From CAYVTZ01 sp964454685 (GTDB taxonomy: Bacteria > Bacillota > Clostridia > Christensenellales > Christensenellaceae), in assembly GCA_964454685.1 (NCBI GenBank), contig CAYVTZ010000020.1, forward strand, positions 1 through 51,869: a stretch of DNA of 51,869 nucleotides, read 5' to 3'. Positions 16,465 to 25,012 of this stretch are shown here, piece after piece. Under the pieces are notes generated by a model that saw only the letters and a list, made by a program, of their open reading frames with translations, made no database searches and was not told where the DNA came from. Each line of letters begins with the position of its first letter. The stretch's first letter is position 1. A program made the position numbers and the translations under genes.

Positions 16465-17571
16465 TTGACCGGCTGGAAATCCATACGAACCAAGCTGCTG
16501 TGGTTACTCATCATTCCGGTGATTTTCATACTGGTGGAAATGAGCCGCTTGTTTCCGGCGGACGTGGAGCGCATATATACCTACGGTATCTATCCAAGCA
16601 TCAGCGGCGGTGTAAGCGCATTCACGGGGCTTGTTCCGTTTTCGATCGCAGAGGTCATCGTATGCGTCGCGCTTGCTGCGCTGGTGGCGCTTCTGGTTTA
16701 CGGGCTGGCGCAGTTAAAGCGGGGAAACCGCCCTGTCTGGCACAGCGTAGTGGGTGTTTTGCTCAGTGTGGCAGTCTTTGTGGGGGGCGTGCTTGGCGCG
16801 TTTTACATGATGTGGGGGCTGAATTATTCACGGCCTTCGGTGGCATATTCTATGGGGCTGGAGCTGAAAGAGCGCGATCCGCAGGAGCTGGTGCAGCTGG
16901 TGGCCTCATTGGCGGTGACGGCAAGCGCACTGCGCGAACAGCTTCCGGAGGATGCCGACGGCGTCTATCAATTACCGGAAGGAAATCTTGCGGCGCTGCA
17001 AAAAATACCCACCGCCTATGCCAATCTAGGCCAAGTTTATCCGCAGTTTGCGCGGAACATTCCCGCCCCCAAGGCATTGGCAAGCTCGGAATTGTTCAGC
17101 TATGCCGGAATATCCGGCATCTTCATTCCTTTTACGGAGGAAGCGAATGTCAATGTGCATCAGCATCCGCTGCTGATTTGTGCAACGGGCGCGCACGAGG
17201 CGGCGCACCTGATGGGTGTAGCGCGCGAGGATGAGGCGAATTTTATAGGATTTTTGGCATGCCTCGCTTCAGAGGATGCTTTCGTGCAATATTCCGGCGT
17301 GGTAATGGCACTGATTTATGCGGGAAATCAGCTCAATGATTTGAGCAAAGATGCCTATGCGCAGCTGCAAGTCTATTACAGCGACGCGCTCAAGCGTGAT
17401 CTGAGAGCACATGCTGCCTACTGGGATCAGTATGAAGGCAAAACACAGGAAGTTGTGAATCAGATCAACGATACCTATTTAAAGAGCAACGCACAAGATG
17501 ACGGCGTACTCAGTTACGGCAGAATGGTAGACTTGCTGCTTGCATATTTCGATCAGCAAAGGAGTGGATGA
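16465..17571 (+). CDS. DUF3810 membrane protein with HEAAH metalloprotease-like motif
   Basis: A membrane protein with three N-terminal hydrophobic segments (about 10-30, 55-80 and 92-118) followed by an extracytoplasmic domain. Near its centre, GAHEAAHLMGVAREDEANF gives HExxH with a downstream Glu, the pattern of zinc metallopeptidases; this fits the DUF3810 family. I place the start at TTG 16465, since AAGGAG (16450-16455) lies 9 nt before it and nothing resembling a ribosome site precedes ATG 16447 (374 aa from there). It is followed almost without gap by the tail-anchored protein at 17574. Substrate unknown; peptidase activity is inferred. Confidence 0.85.
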   Translation: MTGWKSIRTKLLWLLIIPVIFILVEMSRLFPADVERIYTYGIYPSISGGVSAFTGLVPFSIAEVIVCVALAALVALLVYGLAQLKRGNRPVWHSVVGVLLSVAVFVGGVLGAFYMMWGLNYSRPSVAYSMGLELKERDPQELVQLVASLAVTASALREQLPEDADGVYQLPEGNLAALQKIPTAYANLGQVYPQFARNIPAPKALASSELFSYAGISGIFIPFTEEANVNVHQHPLLICATGAHEAAHLMGVAREDEANFIGFLACLASEDAFVQYSGVVMALIYAGNQLNDLSKDAYAQLQVYYSDALKRDLRAHAAYWDQYEGKTQEVVNQINDTYLKSNAQDDGVLSYGRMVDLLLAYFDQQRSG

Positions 17572-17573
17572 GC

Positions 17574-18542
17574 ATGGAAGAGTTGAAGCGAATTTTTGAC
17601 GATTACGGACGCATCCTATACGACAGCTTGAATGAGGTCGGAATGGATGCGCAAACCATCAAAAAAATTGTGATGGATTGTGTTGCGCGCCGCTACGAAA
17701 GTGTCACACAAAAAATCGTGACAGAGAAAAAGCTGCGTTTTTTAGACCAGCTTTACGATGTCGGCTGGCAAAATCAGGCAGAAACGGATGAGACATGCAG
17801 TAAGGCATTGGTGCACGAGCAGTTTCACGAAGTTGTGGAGCAATTCAATCACGAAATGCAGCAGCTCAAGCACATCCTGTACGAGCAGATTCACGGCATT
17901 GCGGTTTCGCATGGCGTGACCTCGGAGGAATTGTCTCAAGAGCAGTTGCAGCAATGTGTCATGGAAATTCGCCATATTTTCGATCAAGCACCTTCCTTTT
18001 CAGAAATCAAAGATCGTGAGGAAATGGCACGCGCAGAACAGCTTGCGTTGCATGCCGCCATGCAGCGCGCAGACGCAGCAGCGCCACCGGCAACCGATGC
18101 AGCACCACACGTGCCGCCTTCCGACGCACAGGAGGGATCAGCCCCGCCGCCTCAGGCAGAGGCCGTTGCCCCCGAAGCGCCGGAAGCAGAATCCGTGATA
18201 CCACAAACTGCCCTGGCCGAAGCGCCGGACGTCGCAACCGAGGCGCCTCAAATGACAACGATGCCGGAGGCAGTGCAAGCCGCAAAGCCCGTATCCGATC
18301 AGCCCCCGGACGCAAAATCAGAGGAAGAGCCTGCCGATCCTGCGCAGCCGCAGTGGGAAGAATTATCGGTGTCACAGCCTGCGCGCCGCCGCGTCATGCC
18401 GTGGTGGGCGGTGCTGTTGTGCGTAGTGGGCGGTGTGGCAGTGCTTTGGCTGGTTTTGGGGTTTCTGCTGGCGTTTGGCGTGCTGAACGGTTTCGACCTT
18501 GGCTATGCGTGGTTTAACAGCAATGTATTTCCCCTATTTTAA
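17574..18542 (+). CDS. Tail-anchored protein with Pro/Ala-rich linker, unknown function
   Basis: About 322 residues with no recognised family. Three parts: a helical, charged N-terminal region (1-160) rich in Glu, Gln and Lys; a low-complexity Pro/Ala/Glu linker (about 165-275); and one hydrophobic segment near 280-305 (WWAVLLCVVGGVAVLWLVLGFL) followed by a short tail. ATG 17574 sits 9 nt after AAAGGAG; ATG 17568, overlapping the previous stop, is only 3 nt from it. Coupled to the DUF3810 gene, so the two may act together at the membrane. A strong terminator follows. Confidence 0.75.
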   Translation: MEELKRIFDDYGRILYDSLNEVGMDAQTIKKIVMDCVARRYESVTQKIVTEKKLRFLDQLYDVGWQNQAETDETCSKALVHEQFHEVVEQFNHEMQQLKHILYEQIHGIAVSHGVTSEELSQEQLQQCVMEIRHIFDQAPSFSEIKDREEMARAEQLALHAAMQRADAAAPPATDAAPHVPPSDAQEGSAPPPQAEAVAPEAPEAESVIPQTALAEAPDVATEAPQMTTMPEAVQAAKPVSDQPPDAKSEEEPADPAQPQWEELSVSQPARRRVMPWWAVLLCVVGGVAVLWLVLGFLLAFGVLNGFDLGYAWFNSNVFPLF

Positions 18543-18558
18543 AGCTGCTTTTTTACTG

Positions 18559-18607
18559 AAACAGCCTCCTGCGCAGTCTTGGAACTGACATCAGGAGGCT
18601 GTTTTTT
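18559..18607 (+). terminator. Terminator after the DUF3810 unit
   Basis: Stem AAACAGCCTCCTG/CAGGAGGCTGTTT with a 20-nt loop and a run of T to 18607. It also separates this unit from the convergent malic enzyme gene. Confidence 0.9.
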
Positions 18608-18646
18608 TCGCTTATGCGGCGTTCCTTTTTGCCTGACAAGTGAACG

Positions 18647-19819
18647 CTAAAGCCGCGCGACTCCGGTCTCCCGTGCCGCCTGCGCCACTGCGCGCGCAAC
18701 GGCCGCGCTTACTTCCCGGTCCAGCGCGGAAGGAATAATGTAGTCCGCGCAAAGCTGCTCCGGCGTAACAAACTGCGCAATGGCGTGTGCCGCTGCAATC
18801 TTCATGGAATCATTGATATCACTGGCTCGCACATCCAATGCGCCGCGGAATATACCCGGAAACACCAGCACATTATTGATTTGATTGGGGAAGTCGCTGC
18901 GACCGGTGCCAATTACGGCAGCGCCTGCCGCCCTCGCCGGTTCCGGCATGATTTCCGGTGTCGGATTTGCCATGGGGAACAGAATCGCGCCCTCTGCCAT
19001 GCTGCGTACCATGTCCTCGGTTACCGTGTTGGGCGCAGAAACGCCGATGAACACATCCGCGCCGCGCATCACATCCGCAAGGCTTCCTCGCTTTTTGTCT
19101 AAATTGGAAATCTCCGCCATTTCACGCTTTTCGGGATTCAGATGGTCGCGCCCCGCATAAATCGCGCCATGCCGGTCACACATGACAACATCCCGCAATC
19201 CCATCGCCATCAGCAAACGAATGATGGCAATGCCTGCCGCACCCGCGCCGGATGTGACCACGCGGACGTCCTCAATGTTCTTTCCCACCACCTTGAGTGC
19301 ATTGATCAGCGCTGCCAGTGTGACCACGGCGGTTCCGTGCTGGTCATCGTGAAACACGGGAACATCGCAAGCCTCTTTTAAGCGACGCTCGATTTCAAAG
19401 CAGCGCGGCGCGGCAATGTCCTCTAAATTGATCCCGCCAAAGCTGCCCGCCAGCAAAGAGATGGTGCGCACAATGTCGTCTACATTTTGTGTGCGGATGC
19501 AAAGCGGGAACGCGTCCACGTCTGCAAAGGTTTTAAACAAGGCGCACTTGCCCTCCATCACCGGCATGCCGGCCTCCGGCCCGATGTCGCCAAGTCCTAA
19601 AACTGCGGAACCGTCAGTAACCACCGCCACCAGATTGTGCCGCCGCGTATAAACGTAAGAGAGATCCACATCCTTTTGGATTTCCAGGCATGGCGCCGCA
19701 ACCCCCGGCGTATACGCAATGGAAAGGTCTTCCCGTGTTTTGAGCGGCACATGCGAAATCACTTCGATCTTGCCGCCCCACTCTTTATGTAAATCCAGTG
19801 CTTTTTGATTGATGTCCAT
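18647..19819 (-). CDS. NAD(P)-dependent malic enzyme
   Basis: Oxidative decarboxylation of malate to pyruvate with NAD(P) reduction. The 390-residue length is that of the short bacterial form without a phosphotransacetylase domain. Landmarks: YTPGVAAPC, TDGSAVLGLGDIGP, FGGINLEDIAAPRCF, PVFHDDQHGTAVV (metal ligands), the Rossmann loop TSGAGAAG, and ATGRSDFPNQINNVL-like GTGRSDFPNQINNVL. ATG 19819 follows AGGAGG. A hairpin lies in its leader (19844-19877). Confidence 0.96.
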   Translation of the reverse strand: MDINQKALDLHKEWGGKIEVISHVPLKTREDLSIAYTPGVAAPCLEIQKDVDLSYVYTRRHNLVAVVTDGSAVLGLGDIGPEAGMPVMEGKCALFKTFADVDAFPLCIRTQNVDDIVRTISLLAGSFGGINLEDIAAPRCFEIERRLKEACDVPVFHDDQHGTAVVTLAALINALKVVGKNIEDVRVVTSGAGAAGIAIIRLLMAMGLRDVVMCDRHGAIYAGRDHLNPEKREMAEISNLDKKRGSLADVMRGADVFIGVSAPNTVTEDMVRSMAEGAILFPMANPTPEIMPEPARAAGAAVIGTGRSDFPNQINNVLVFPGIFRGALDVRASDINDSMKIAAAHAIAQFVTPEQLCADYIIPSALDREVSAAVARAVAQAARETGVARL

Positions 19820-19843
19820 TTTATCCTCCTGTTTGCTCCAATC

Positions 19844-19877
19844 TGCAAAATCTGCTTTCGCAGCACGATATTTTGCA
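19844..19877 (-). promoter_or_regulatory. Hairpin in the malic enzyme leader
   Basis: Outer stem TGCAAAAT/ATTTTGCA and inner stem CTGC/GCAG around a 4-nt loop, ending 13 nt from the AGGAGG ribosome site (19825-19830). It could modulate translation or be a protein site. The remaining gap to 19950 is AT-rich and contains no gene. Confidence 0.4.
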
Positions 19878-19950
19878 GCGTGAGCGAATTAAATTTTTTC
19901 TGTTATTTATTAATAAACAAAACGGACACAATTACACGCCTTTTCGCATC

Positions 19951-19980
19951 AAAAAAGGCCTTGCAAAATCGCAAGACCTT
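19951..19980 (-). terminator. Terminator after the aldo/keto reductase gene
   Basis: Minus strand AAGGTCTTGC/GCAAGGCCTT (one G-T pair) with a 6-nt loop, followed by T run. Confidence 0.85.
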
Positions 19981-20022
19981 CGGGTAAGGCGCGCAGAGCC
20001 GCTCCTCACCTTAAGCGCATAT

Positions 20023-21144
20023 TTAGCGCCCGAACATTTCCACCGCGTGTTTTAGCTCTGCGGGAATTTTGATGCTCTGCGGGCACGCGATTTCACACTG
20101 ACCGCATTCCACACATTTGGAGGCAATGCCGCCATCACGCGTTTCCCACGCGTAGTTTGCTTTGGCGCCCTCGGTGTTGTGAAAAATCAGTTCATTGTTC
20201 ATTGCGGTAAAGATGCCGGGGATGGCAATTTCCTGCGGACAATCTTTGATGCAGTAACGGCATTCGGTGCAAGGCACCTGCGGGATGCCGTCGAGTATGG
20301 TACGCACCTGCGCAACCACTGCCTGTTCCTCCGGCGTCAACGGCCGGAAATTCTGCATGGTGGCAATGTTGTCTTGGAGCTGCTCCATGTTAGACATACC
20401 ACTCAAAACCGTAACCAAACCGTCCAGCGAAGCCGCAAAACGCATCGCCCACGAAGAAGCGCTTGCCTGAGGGTCTAATTGCAAAAAGAGCTTTTCCGCC
20501 TCAGGCGGCAGCTTTGCAAGCGAGCCACCCTTCACCGGCTCCATCACAATGATGGGCTTCTGATGCTTTTGCGCAACTTCATAGCATCGTCTGGATTCCA
20601 CCGTGCGGCTTTCCCAGTCAGCATAGTTGATCTGAAGCTGAACAAACTCCATTTCCGGATGAGCCTGCAGCACATCGTCCAGGGCCTGCGCATGGTCGTG
20701 TATCGAGAATCCCACGTGCTTGACCAGCCCTTTGGACTTCAGCTCCTGCGCAAATTCCCAGATGCCAAACGTATCAAATGCTTCCGAACGCCCGTATCCC
20801 AGATTGTGCAGCAGATAATAGTCAAAATACCCTGCACCCGTGCGCTCCAGCGACGTCCAAAACATCTGCTTGGCTTCCTCTGCCGACTGAGGGCCTGCCC
20901 ATGCAGGCAGCTTGGTTGCCAGCTGAAAGGACTCGCGTGGGTAACGCTCCACCAGCGCCGTTTTGACTGCTTCTTCGGACTTTCCATCCAAATATCCGTA
21001 AGCGGTGTCAAAATAAGTGAAACCGCTGGACAAAAACAAGTCTACCATTGCTTTGGTCTGCTTTAGGTCGACTTCGCCGTCGATCATGGGCAGACGCATC
21101 AAACCAAATCCTAATTTACCGATTGTCTCGCCTAAATATGCCAT
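20023..21144 (-). CDS. Aldo/keto reductase with C-terminal 4Fe-4S domain
   Basis: Residues 1-285 form the TIM-barrel aldo/keto reductase: GFGLMRLP, FDTAYGYLDGKSE (catalytic Asp and Tyr), TKLPAW (Lys) and YYLLHNLG (His). The C-terminal 90 residues carry two cysteine motifs, CTECRYCIKDCP and CVECGQCEIACP, each able to bind a 4Fe-4S cluster as in bacterial ferredoxins. These fusions are common in anaerobic Firmicutes; the natural carbonyl substrate is not known. Ribosome site AGGAGGAAAC precedes ATG. YchF lies immediately upstream (18 nt) and is transcribed first, so both come from the promoter at 22340. Confidence 0.95.
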   Translation of the reverse strand: MAYLGETIGKLGFGLMRLPMIDGEVDLKQTKAMVDLFLSSGFTYFDTAYGYLDGKSEEAVKTALVERYPRESFQLATKLPAWAGPQSAEEAKQMFWTSLERTGAGYFDYYLLHNLGYGRSEAFDTFGIWEFAQELKSKGLVKHVGFSIHDHAQALDDVLQAHPEMEFVQLQINYADWESRTVESRRCYEVAQKHQKPIIVMEPVKGGSLAKLPPEAEKLFLQLDPQASASSWAMRFAASLDGLVTVLSGMSNMEQLQDNIATMQNFRPLTPEEQAVVAQVRTILDGIPQVPCTECRYCIKDCPQEIAIPGIFTAMNNELIFHNTEGAKANYAWETRDGGIASKCVECGQCEIACPQSIKIPAELKHAVEMFGR

Positions 21145-21162
21145 ATTGTTTCCTCCTGCTCG

Positions 21163-22257
21163 TTATACATTGAAGCGGAACAGCACCACGTCCCCGTCCG
21201 CAATCACGTACTCTTTTCCTTCGGAACGCACCAGTCCCTTTTCTTTGGCTGCCTGCATGTCCCCATTCAGCTCCTTGAGCGTATCAAACGCAATGACTTC
21301 CGCACGGATAAACCCGCGCTCGAAATCGCTGTGAATTTTGCCCGCTGCCTGCGGCGCTTTGGTGCCGCGCGTAATGGTCCATGCGCGCACTTCTTTTTCC
21401 CCTGCGGTCAAATAGCTGATCAATCCCAGCAGCGCATAGGATTTTTTGATCAGTTTGGAAAGACCGGATTCCCCGATGCCCAGCTCCTCAATGAAGAGCT
21501 GCTTTTCCTCTTCCTCCAGCCCGGCAAGTTCCTCCTCCACCTTGGCGCATACCAGCATCACATCGTTGCTTTGCCCGGCAGCATACTGCGCCAAAGCGTC
21601 TACCGCGGCGATGCCCTCCTTGCCTACCTGCTCCTCGCTGATGTTTCCCACATAGATGATCGGCTTGTCCGTCAGCAGAAACATGCCGCGCACCAGCTCA
21701 CGTTGCGCATCGTCCAGCTCCATGCCGCGCACAAATCCGCCTGCTTCCAAATGTTGCAGGATACTGTCGCACAGGGCTTCTTCCAGCGCGTATTGCTTGT
21801 CGCCTGTCTTTTTCATTTTGGCGGCCTTATCGCGGCGCTTTTGCACCGTTTCCATATCCGCAAAAATCAGTTCATAGTTAATGGTTTCCGCGTCGCGCAC
21901 CGGATCGATGCTGCCGTCTACGTGCGTAATGTTATCATCGTCAAAGCAGCGCACCACTTCAACGATGGCATCCACCTCGCGGATATGAGACAAAAATTTA
22001 TTGCCCAGCCCTTCGCCTTTGGACGCGCCTTTCACCAATCCCGCAATGTCCACAAACTCAATCTGAGCCGGCGTGAATTTCTGCGGATGATAAATCTCAG
22101 CAAGATAATCCATGCGCGCATCCGGCACAGATACGATGCCCACATTCGGCTCAATCGTGCAGAACGGATAATTCGCACTCTGTGCGCCCGCCTGCGTCAA
22201 TGCGTTAAACAGCGTACTTTTCCCAACGTTGGGCAAGCCAACGACTCCCATTTTCAT
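21163..22257 (-). CDS. ychF: Ribosome-associated ATPase/GTPase YchF (Obg family)
   Basis: A 364-residue Obg-family P-loop protein that prefers ATP in characterised homologues and binds the ribosome. G1 is GLPNVGKST at residues 8-16, followed by SANYPFCTIEPN, FVDIAGLVKGASKGEGLGNKF (G3), the NxxE variant region YVGNISEEQ that defines the YchF branch, and a C-terminal TGS domain (LISYLTAGEKEVRAWTI, IHSDFERGFIRAEV). ATG 22257 is chosen; the open frame to 22536 adds 93 residues that cover the promoter. First gene of a two-gene unit with the aldo/keto reductase. Confidence 0.97.
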   Translation of the reverse strand: MKMGVVGLPNVGKSTLFNALTQAGAQSANYPFCTIEPNVGIVSVPDARMDYLAEIYHPQKFTPAQIEFVDIAGLVKGASKGEGLGNKFLSHIREVDAIVEVVRCFDDDNITHVDGSIDPVRDAETINYELIFADMETVQKRRDKAAKMKKTGDKQYALEEALCDSILQHLEAGGFVRGMELDDAQRELVRGMFLLTDKPIIYVGNISEEQVGKEGIAAVDALAQYAAGQSNDVMLVCAKVEEELAGLEEEEKQLFIEELGIGESGLSKLIKKSYALLGLISYLTAGEKEVRAWTITRGTKAPQAAGKIHSDFERGFIRAEVIAFDTLKELNGDMQAAKEKGLVRSEGKEYVIADGDVVLFRFNV

Positions 22258-22339
22258 GTATGCCTCTTTCCGATGCCGGACGGATGTGCAATCGCGCACA
22301 GCCGCACTATGACATAATCCCTTTTTTTGATTCTTTCCT

Positions 22340-22368
22340 ATTATATCTGTTTTTCGCGCAGGATTCAA
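22340..22368 (-). promoter_or_regulatory. Promoter of ychF
   Basis: Minus strand TTGAAT (22363-22368), 17-bp spacer, TATAAT (22340-22345). Its -35 lies two bases from the -35 of the opposite uppP promoter. Confidence 0.7.
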
Positions 22369-22370
22369 GA

Positions 22371-22399
22371 TTGCCTTGCGCAAATGGAAATGATATAAT
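22371..22399 (+). promoter_or_regulatory. Promoter of uppP
   Basis: TTGCCT (22371-22376), 17-bp spacer, TATAAT (22394-22399), back to back with the ychF promoter. The transcript would start near 22406, leaving a leader of about 280 nt. Confidence 0.65.
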
Positions 22400-22405
22400 G
22401 TTGCT

Positions 22406-22683
22406 GGCTTCGTGGTTTGCCTTTGCGATTGCAAACAAAGGCGGCAGCGAACCGCCAAGATAGGCGTTGAGCGATTGAAAAAGGCAGGCCTGCAAGAACG
22501 ATCCGGATGTCGGACGGCATGATAACGTTGCGCCAATCGTTATGCTCTTGGGATAAAACGCAAAAGCAGACGTGGTTTGTTACAGTTTTGTAAGGCAAGC
22601 GTAAGCAATAGAAATGGCATGCTGATTGCGTTCTTGTTAGAATGTGGTTTAGAAAAATAGGGAGATACGGAAAGGGATAGACA
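22406..22683 (+). promoter_or_regulatory. Long structured leader upstream of uppP
   Basis: No gene is seen here. The leader can form several competing stems: GTTTGC/GCAAAC (22415-22436), GCCTTTG/CAAAGGC (22419-22442) and GGCGG/CCGCC (22440-22456); a separate ATAACG/CGTTAT stem lies near 22522-22543. Some share bases and exclude one another. I recognise no known riboswitch class. Confidence 0.35.
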
Positions 22684-23475
22684 ATGGATTTATTACAGGC
22701 GATTGTGCTGGGTGCGGCGCAAGGATTTACAGAGTTTTTGCCCGTGTCCAGTTCTGGGCATCTGGTGTTGCTGCAAAACATATTCGGCATTGGCGGCGAT
22801 GTGCCTATGATTTTTGATATCATGCTGCACGTGGGAACGTTGATTTCGGTTTTTGTGGTGTTGTGGAAAGATATTTGGGCGATTCTGCGCCATCCGCTGC
22901 AAAACAAGCTGGGCATGCTGGTTTTGGCGACGATCCCCGCAGTCGTCGTGGCGCTGTTGTTTGAAGATCAGATATCCACGGCGTTTGACGGGCAATATCT
23001 CGCCTATTGCTTCTACGCCACCGCCGCAATTTTAATCGTTGCGGAAGTGATTGCAACGCGCATCAAGGCAAAGCGGCAGGAAGTGGTGCTGCCCAATGCA
23101 CTTGCAATGGGCTGTATGCAGGCGCTTGCCATTTTCCCCGGCATTTCGCGTTCCGGTTCAACGCTGGCGGGCGGCTTGGCATCCGGGCTCAACCGCAACA
23201 CAGCTGCGCGGTACTCCTTTATCATGTCCATTCCGGTGATTCTCGGCTCCCTTGTGGTGGGTGCCAAGGATCTGAAGGAAAACGGCATGGGCGAAGTTGG
23301 CGGTTTGGAAATCCTGGTCGGCACGGCGATTGCCGCAGTGTGCGGCTTTGTGGCAATCAAGTTTATGCTTAACTTGATTCAGCGCAAGCGGCTGTATGGG
23401 TTTGCAATCTATGTCGCGTGTGTGGCAACCTTTGTGCTTCTGGATCAAAACGTGATGCACTGGTTCTTCAAATAA
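22684..23475 (+). CDS. uppP: Undecaprenyl-diphosphatase UppP (BacA)
   Basis: Integral membrane phosphatase that regenerates undecaprenyl phosphate for peptidoglycan and glycan synthesis. The 263-residue length and both family motifs are intact: GFTEFLPVSSSGHLVL (near 16-31) and GISRSGST (near 155-162), with about eight membrane segments. Ribosome site AAAGGGA precedes ATG. Located shortly upstream of the glycan cluster, whose products need the same lipid carrier. A perfect 8-bp hairpin lies just after its stop. Confidence 0.97.
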   Translation: MDLLQAIVLGAAQGFTEFLPVSSSGHLVLLQNIFGIGGDVPMIFDIMLHVGTLISVFVVLWKDIWAILRHPLQNKLGMLVLATIPAVVVALLFEDQISTAFDGQYLAYCFYATAAILIVAEVIATRIKAKRQEVVLPNALAMGCMQALAIFPGISRSGSTLAGGLASGLNRNTAARYSFIMSIPVILGSLVVGAKDLKENGMGEVGGLEILVGTAIAAVCGFVAIKFMLNLIQRKRLYGFAIYVACVATFVLLDQNVMHWFFK

Positions 23476-23479
23476 GCAT

Positions 23480-23500
23480 TCTGCGCAAAGAATGCGCAGA
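23480..23500. other. Short perfect hairpin after uppP
   Basis: TCTGCGCA-AAGAA-TGCGCAGA directly after the stop, without a T run. Next to it, GCAGGCTGCCGA is repeated at 23502-23513 and 23522-23533. May weaken read-through or stabilise the mRNA end. Confidence 0.45.
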
Positions 23501-23636
23501 GGCAGGCTGCCGAAGTGATATGCAGGCTGCCGAGCCCGGAAGTGTGATGGTCGGGTTGCGCGCCTGCATGAATAGGTCAGACGAAAGGCACTTCTGTTGT
23601 ACGCCGGGATGCAGCAGAATGGCAGACGGTGTGAAT

Positions 23637-23999
23637 ATGATAACGGGATACTATTGTACCAATATTTTTTCGGAGCAAGCAGAGGAGCTCATTGCGTTTT
23701 ACAGACAAATACTAGAAATACCCTTTCTGAAAACTGATGACGACCATTCCAACGGGGTTTATCTTGGCTTTTTAGAAAACGCCCCCATGCTTTGCATCTG
23801 GGACTGCAAAAAATGCAACGTACCGCCGACGGGGTTTCAATCCTTCGTCTTTCAAACAGAGTCTCTCGATGCAACCATGCAATGTTTGAAGGAGAAAGGG
23901 CTTTCCTTGCCGGAAGCTGTCAGGCATGACTGGGGCACGTATGAAGTTCGGTTGAGCGACATGGACGGAAACGAAATCGTGATTGCAGAGTTTTTGTGA
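23637..23999 (+). CDS. VOC-superfamily (glyoxalase-like) protein
   Basis: About 120 residues with a vicinal-oxygen-chelate fold: an N-terminal beta-alpha unit (CTNIFSEQAEELIAFYRQIL), a central strand with GVYLGFLENAPML, and the C-terminal WGTYEVRLSDMDGNEIVIAEF typical of VOC proteins, where the final Glu is often a metal ligand. The family includes glyoxalases and antibiotic-binding proteins; no substrate can be named. ATG 23637 gives the usual short N-terminus, but neither it nor ATG 23619 has a clear ribosome site, so the start is uncertain. Confidence 0.75.
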   Translation: MITGYYCTNIFSEQAEELIAFYRQILEIPFLKTDDDHSNGVYLGFLENAPMLCIWDCKKCNVPPTGFQSFVFQTESLDATMQCLKEKGLSLPEAVRHDWGTYEVRLSDMDGNEIVIAEFL

Positions 24000-24139
24000 T
24001 TGATGGTTCCTGTTGATGGGCAAAGATGTCAGGCGCGCCGGATTGCGCCGTTCGCCATGTGTGAAACGCAACGCATCCGCCGCGAACGTCCCGCAGCTTG
24101 GCATAGCAAATACAATACATACAGAATATGGCAAGGCGC

Positions 24140-24186
24140 AGAGCCAATCACCGGCGAGAATAAAACTCGCAGTGATTGGCTCTTTT
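24140..24186 (+). terminator. Hairpin terminator after the VOC gene
   Basis: Perfect AGAGCCAATCAC/GTGATTGGCTCT stem with an inner GCGAG/CTCGC helix and a short TCTTTT end. The 140 bp between it and the VOC stop show no gene. Confidence 0.7.
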
Positions 24187-24196
24187 GAATGCTTGT

Positions 24197-24886
24197 CTAC
24201 TGCACGGGACAGTTTGCAGCATTGCCGCTGCCATCCCGCAATCCATTGCCGCGCCCTGCGCCGCTGCCGTTTTGCAATCCGGAACCATTGCTGCGGTTGC
24301 TTCGTCCACTTCTTTGTCCCGCATCGCTTTGTGCGTTACGCTGATTTCCTTGCGGCGTGTTGGCACAAAGGTCACACAAGCCGTCGTTGAGGCATTGCGC
24401 ATTGCCTCGCGCTTCGTTTTGTGCGTTGCCGTTCTGCGGCAAATTTGCGCATTGCCCGCACAGCCCGTCGTTATTGCATATTGTATCGGTTTGCTGTGCA
24501 TTGTCGCGTCCATGCCGCCCTACGCCGTCACCTGCCGTGTTGCTTTGCGCGTTGTCCTGCTGCGCACGATCCGGCGCAGTGATTTGCGCTTGACTGCCTG
24601 CTTCCGGCGTGGTGGTTTGCGGTTCGCTGCTCATCGGCGGTGTTGCTTCCTGCTGTTGCATCGCTGCGTTTGATTGTGCATTTTCCTGCGCAATGCCGGG
24701 CTGCATCCGGCGCATGTCCGCTTGTCCGGCACGCGCAAACTGGCTGCCCAGCACACCGCCCAAAATACCGACACCCAGCGCAACGCATGCAACTGCGGCA
24801 AGCCATGCGCCCTTGTTGCTCTTTTTTTCGGGCTGTGCGGCGCGTGGCTGTTCTTCTTGTTGCTGAGGGAGATTGTTTTCGTTCAT
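24197..24886 (-). CDS. Single-pass protein with Gln/Asn/Gly-rich exterior and duplicated Cys motif
   Basis: A 229-residue protein of no known family. A hydrophilic N-terminus (MNENNLPQQQEEQ...KKSNKG) precedes one membrane segment (about 27-48, WLAAVACVALGVGILGGVLG). The rest is low complexity, rich in Gln, Asn, Ala and Gly. Two copies of a cysteine motif stand out: CNNDGLCGQCAN and, about 30 residues later, CLNDGLCDLCAN; a last Cys is at the C-terminal NCPVQ. With the N-terminus inside, the motifs would lie outside. AAGGAGG precedes ATG 24886. Long open frames on the opposite strand arise from its repetitive composition. Confidence 0.7.
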   Translation of the reverse strand: MNENNLPQQQEEQPRAAQPEKKSNKGAWLAAVACVALGVGILGGVLGSQFARAGQADMRRMQPGIAQENAQSNAAMQQQEATPPMSSEPQTTTPEAGSQAQITAPDRAQQDNAQSNTAGDGVGRHGRDNAQQTDTICNNDGLCGQCANLPQNGNAQNEARGNAQCLNDGLCDLCANTPQGNQRNAQSDAGQRSGRSNRSNGSGLQNGSGAGRGNGLRDGSGNAANCPVQ

Positions 24887-25012
24887 AGTAGCCTCCTTAT
24901 TTTGATTCTCCTTTACTTTATCAGCGCAATGTGATAAACAGGTGAAGGAAAATGTAAAAAATCATTAACCCCCGCATCCTTGCTCCCCTTTAGACTGCAT
25001 TTGGCAAAAAAG

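Noticed and set aside
21331..22317. 328-codon plus-strand frame opposite ychF
   Set aside because: Antisense shadow of a highly conserved gene, no ribosome site, and it overlaps the mapped ychF promoter region.
22258..22536. 93-residue N-terminal extension of YchF
   Set aside because: YchF proteins begin directly with the G1 strand; the extension has no homology-like features and covers the promoter.
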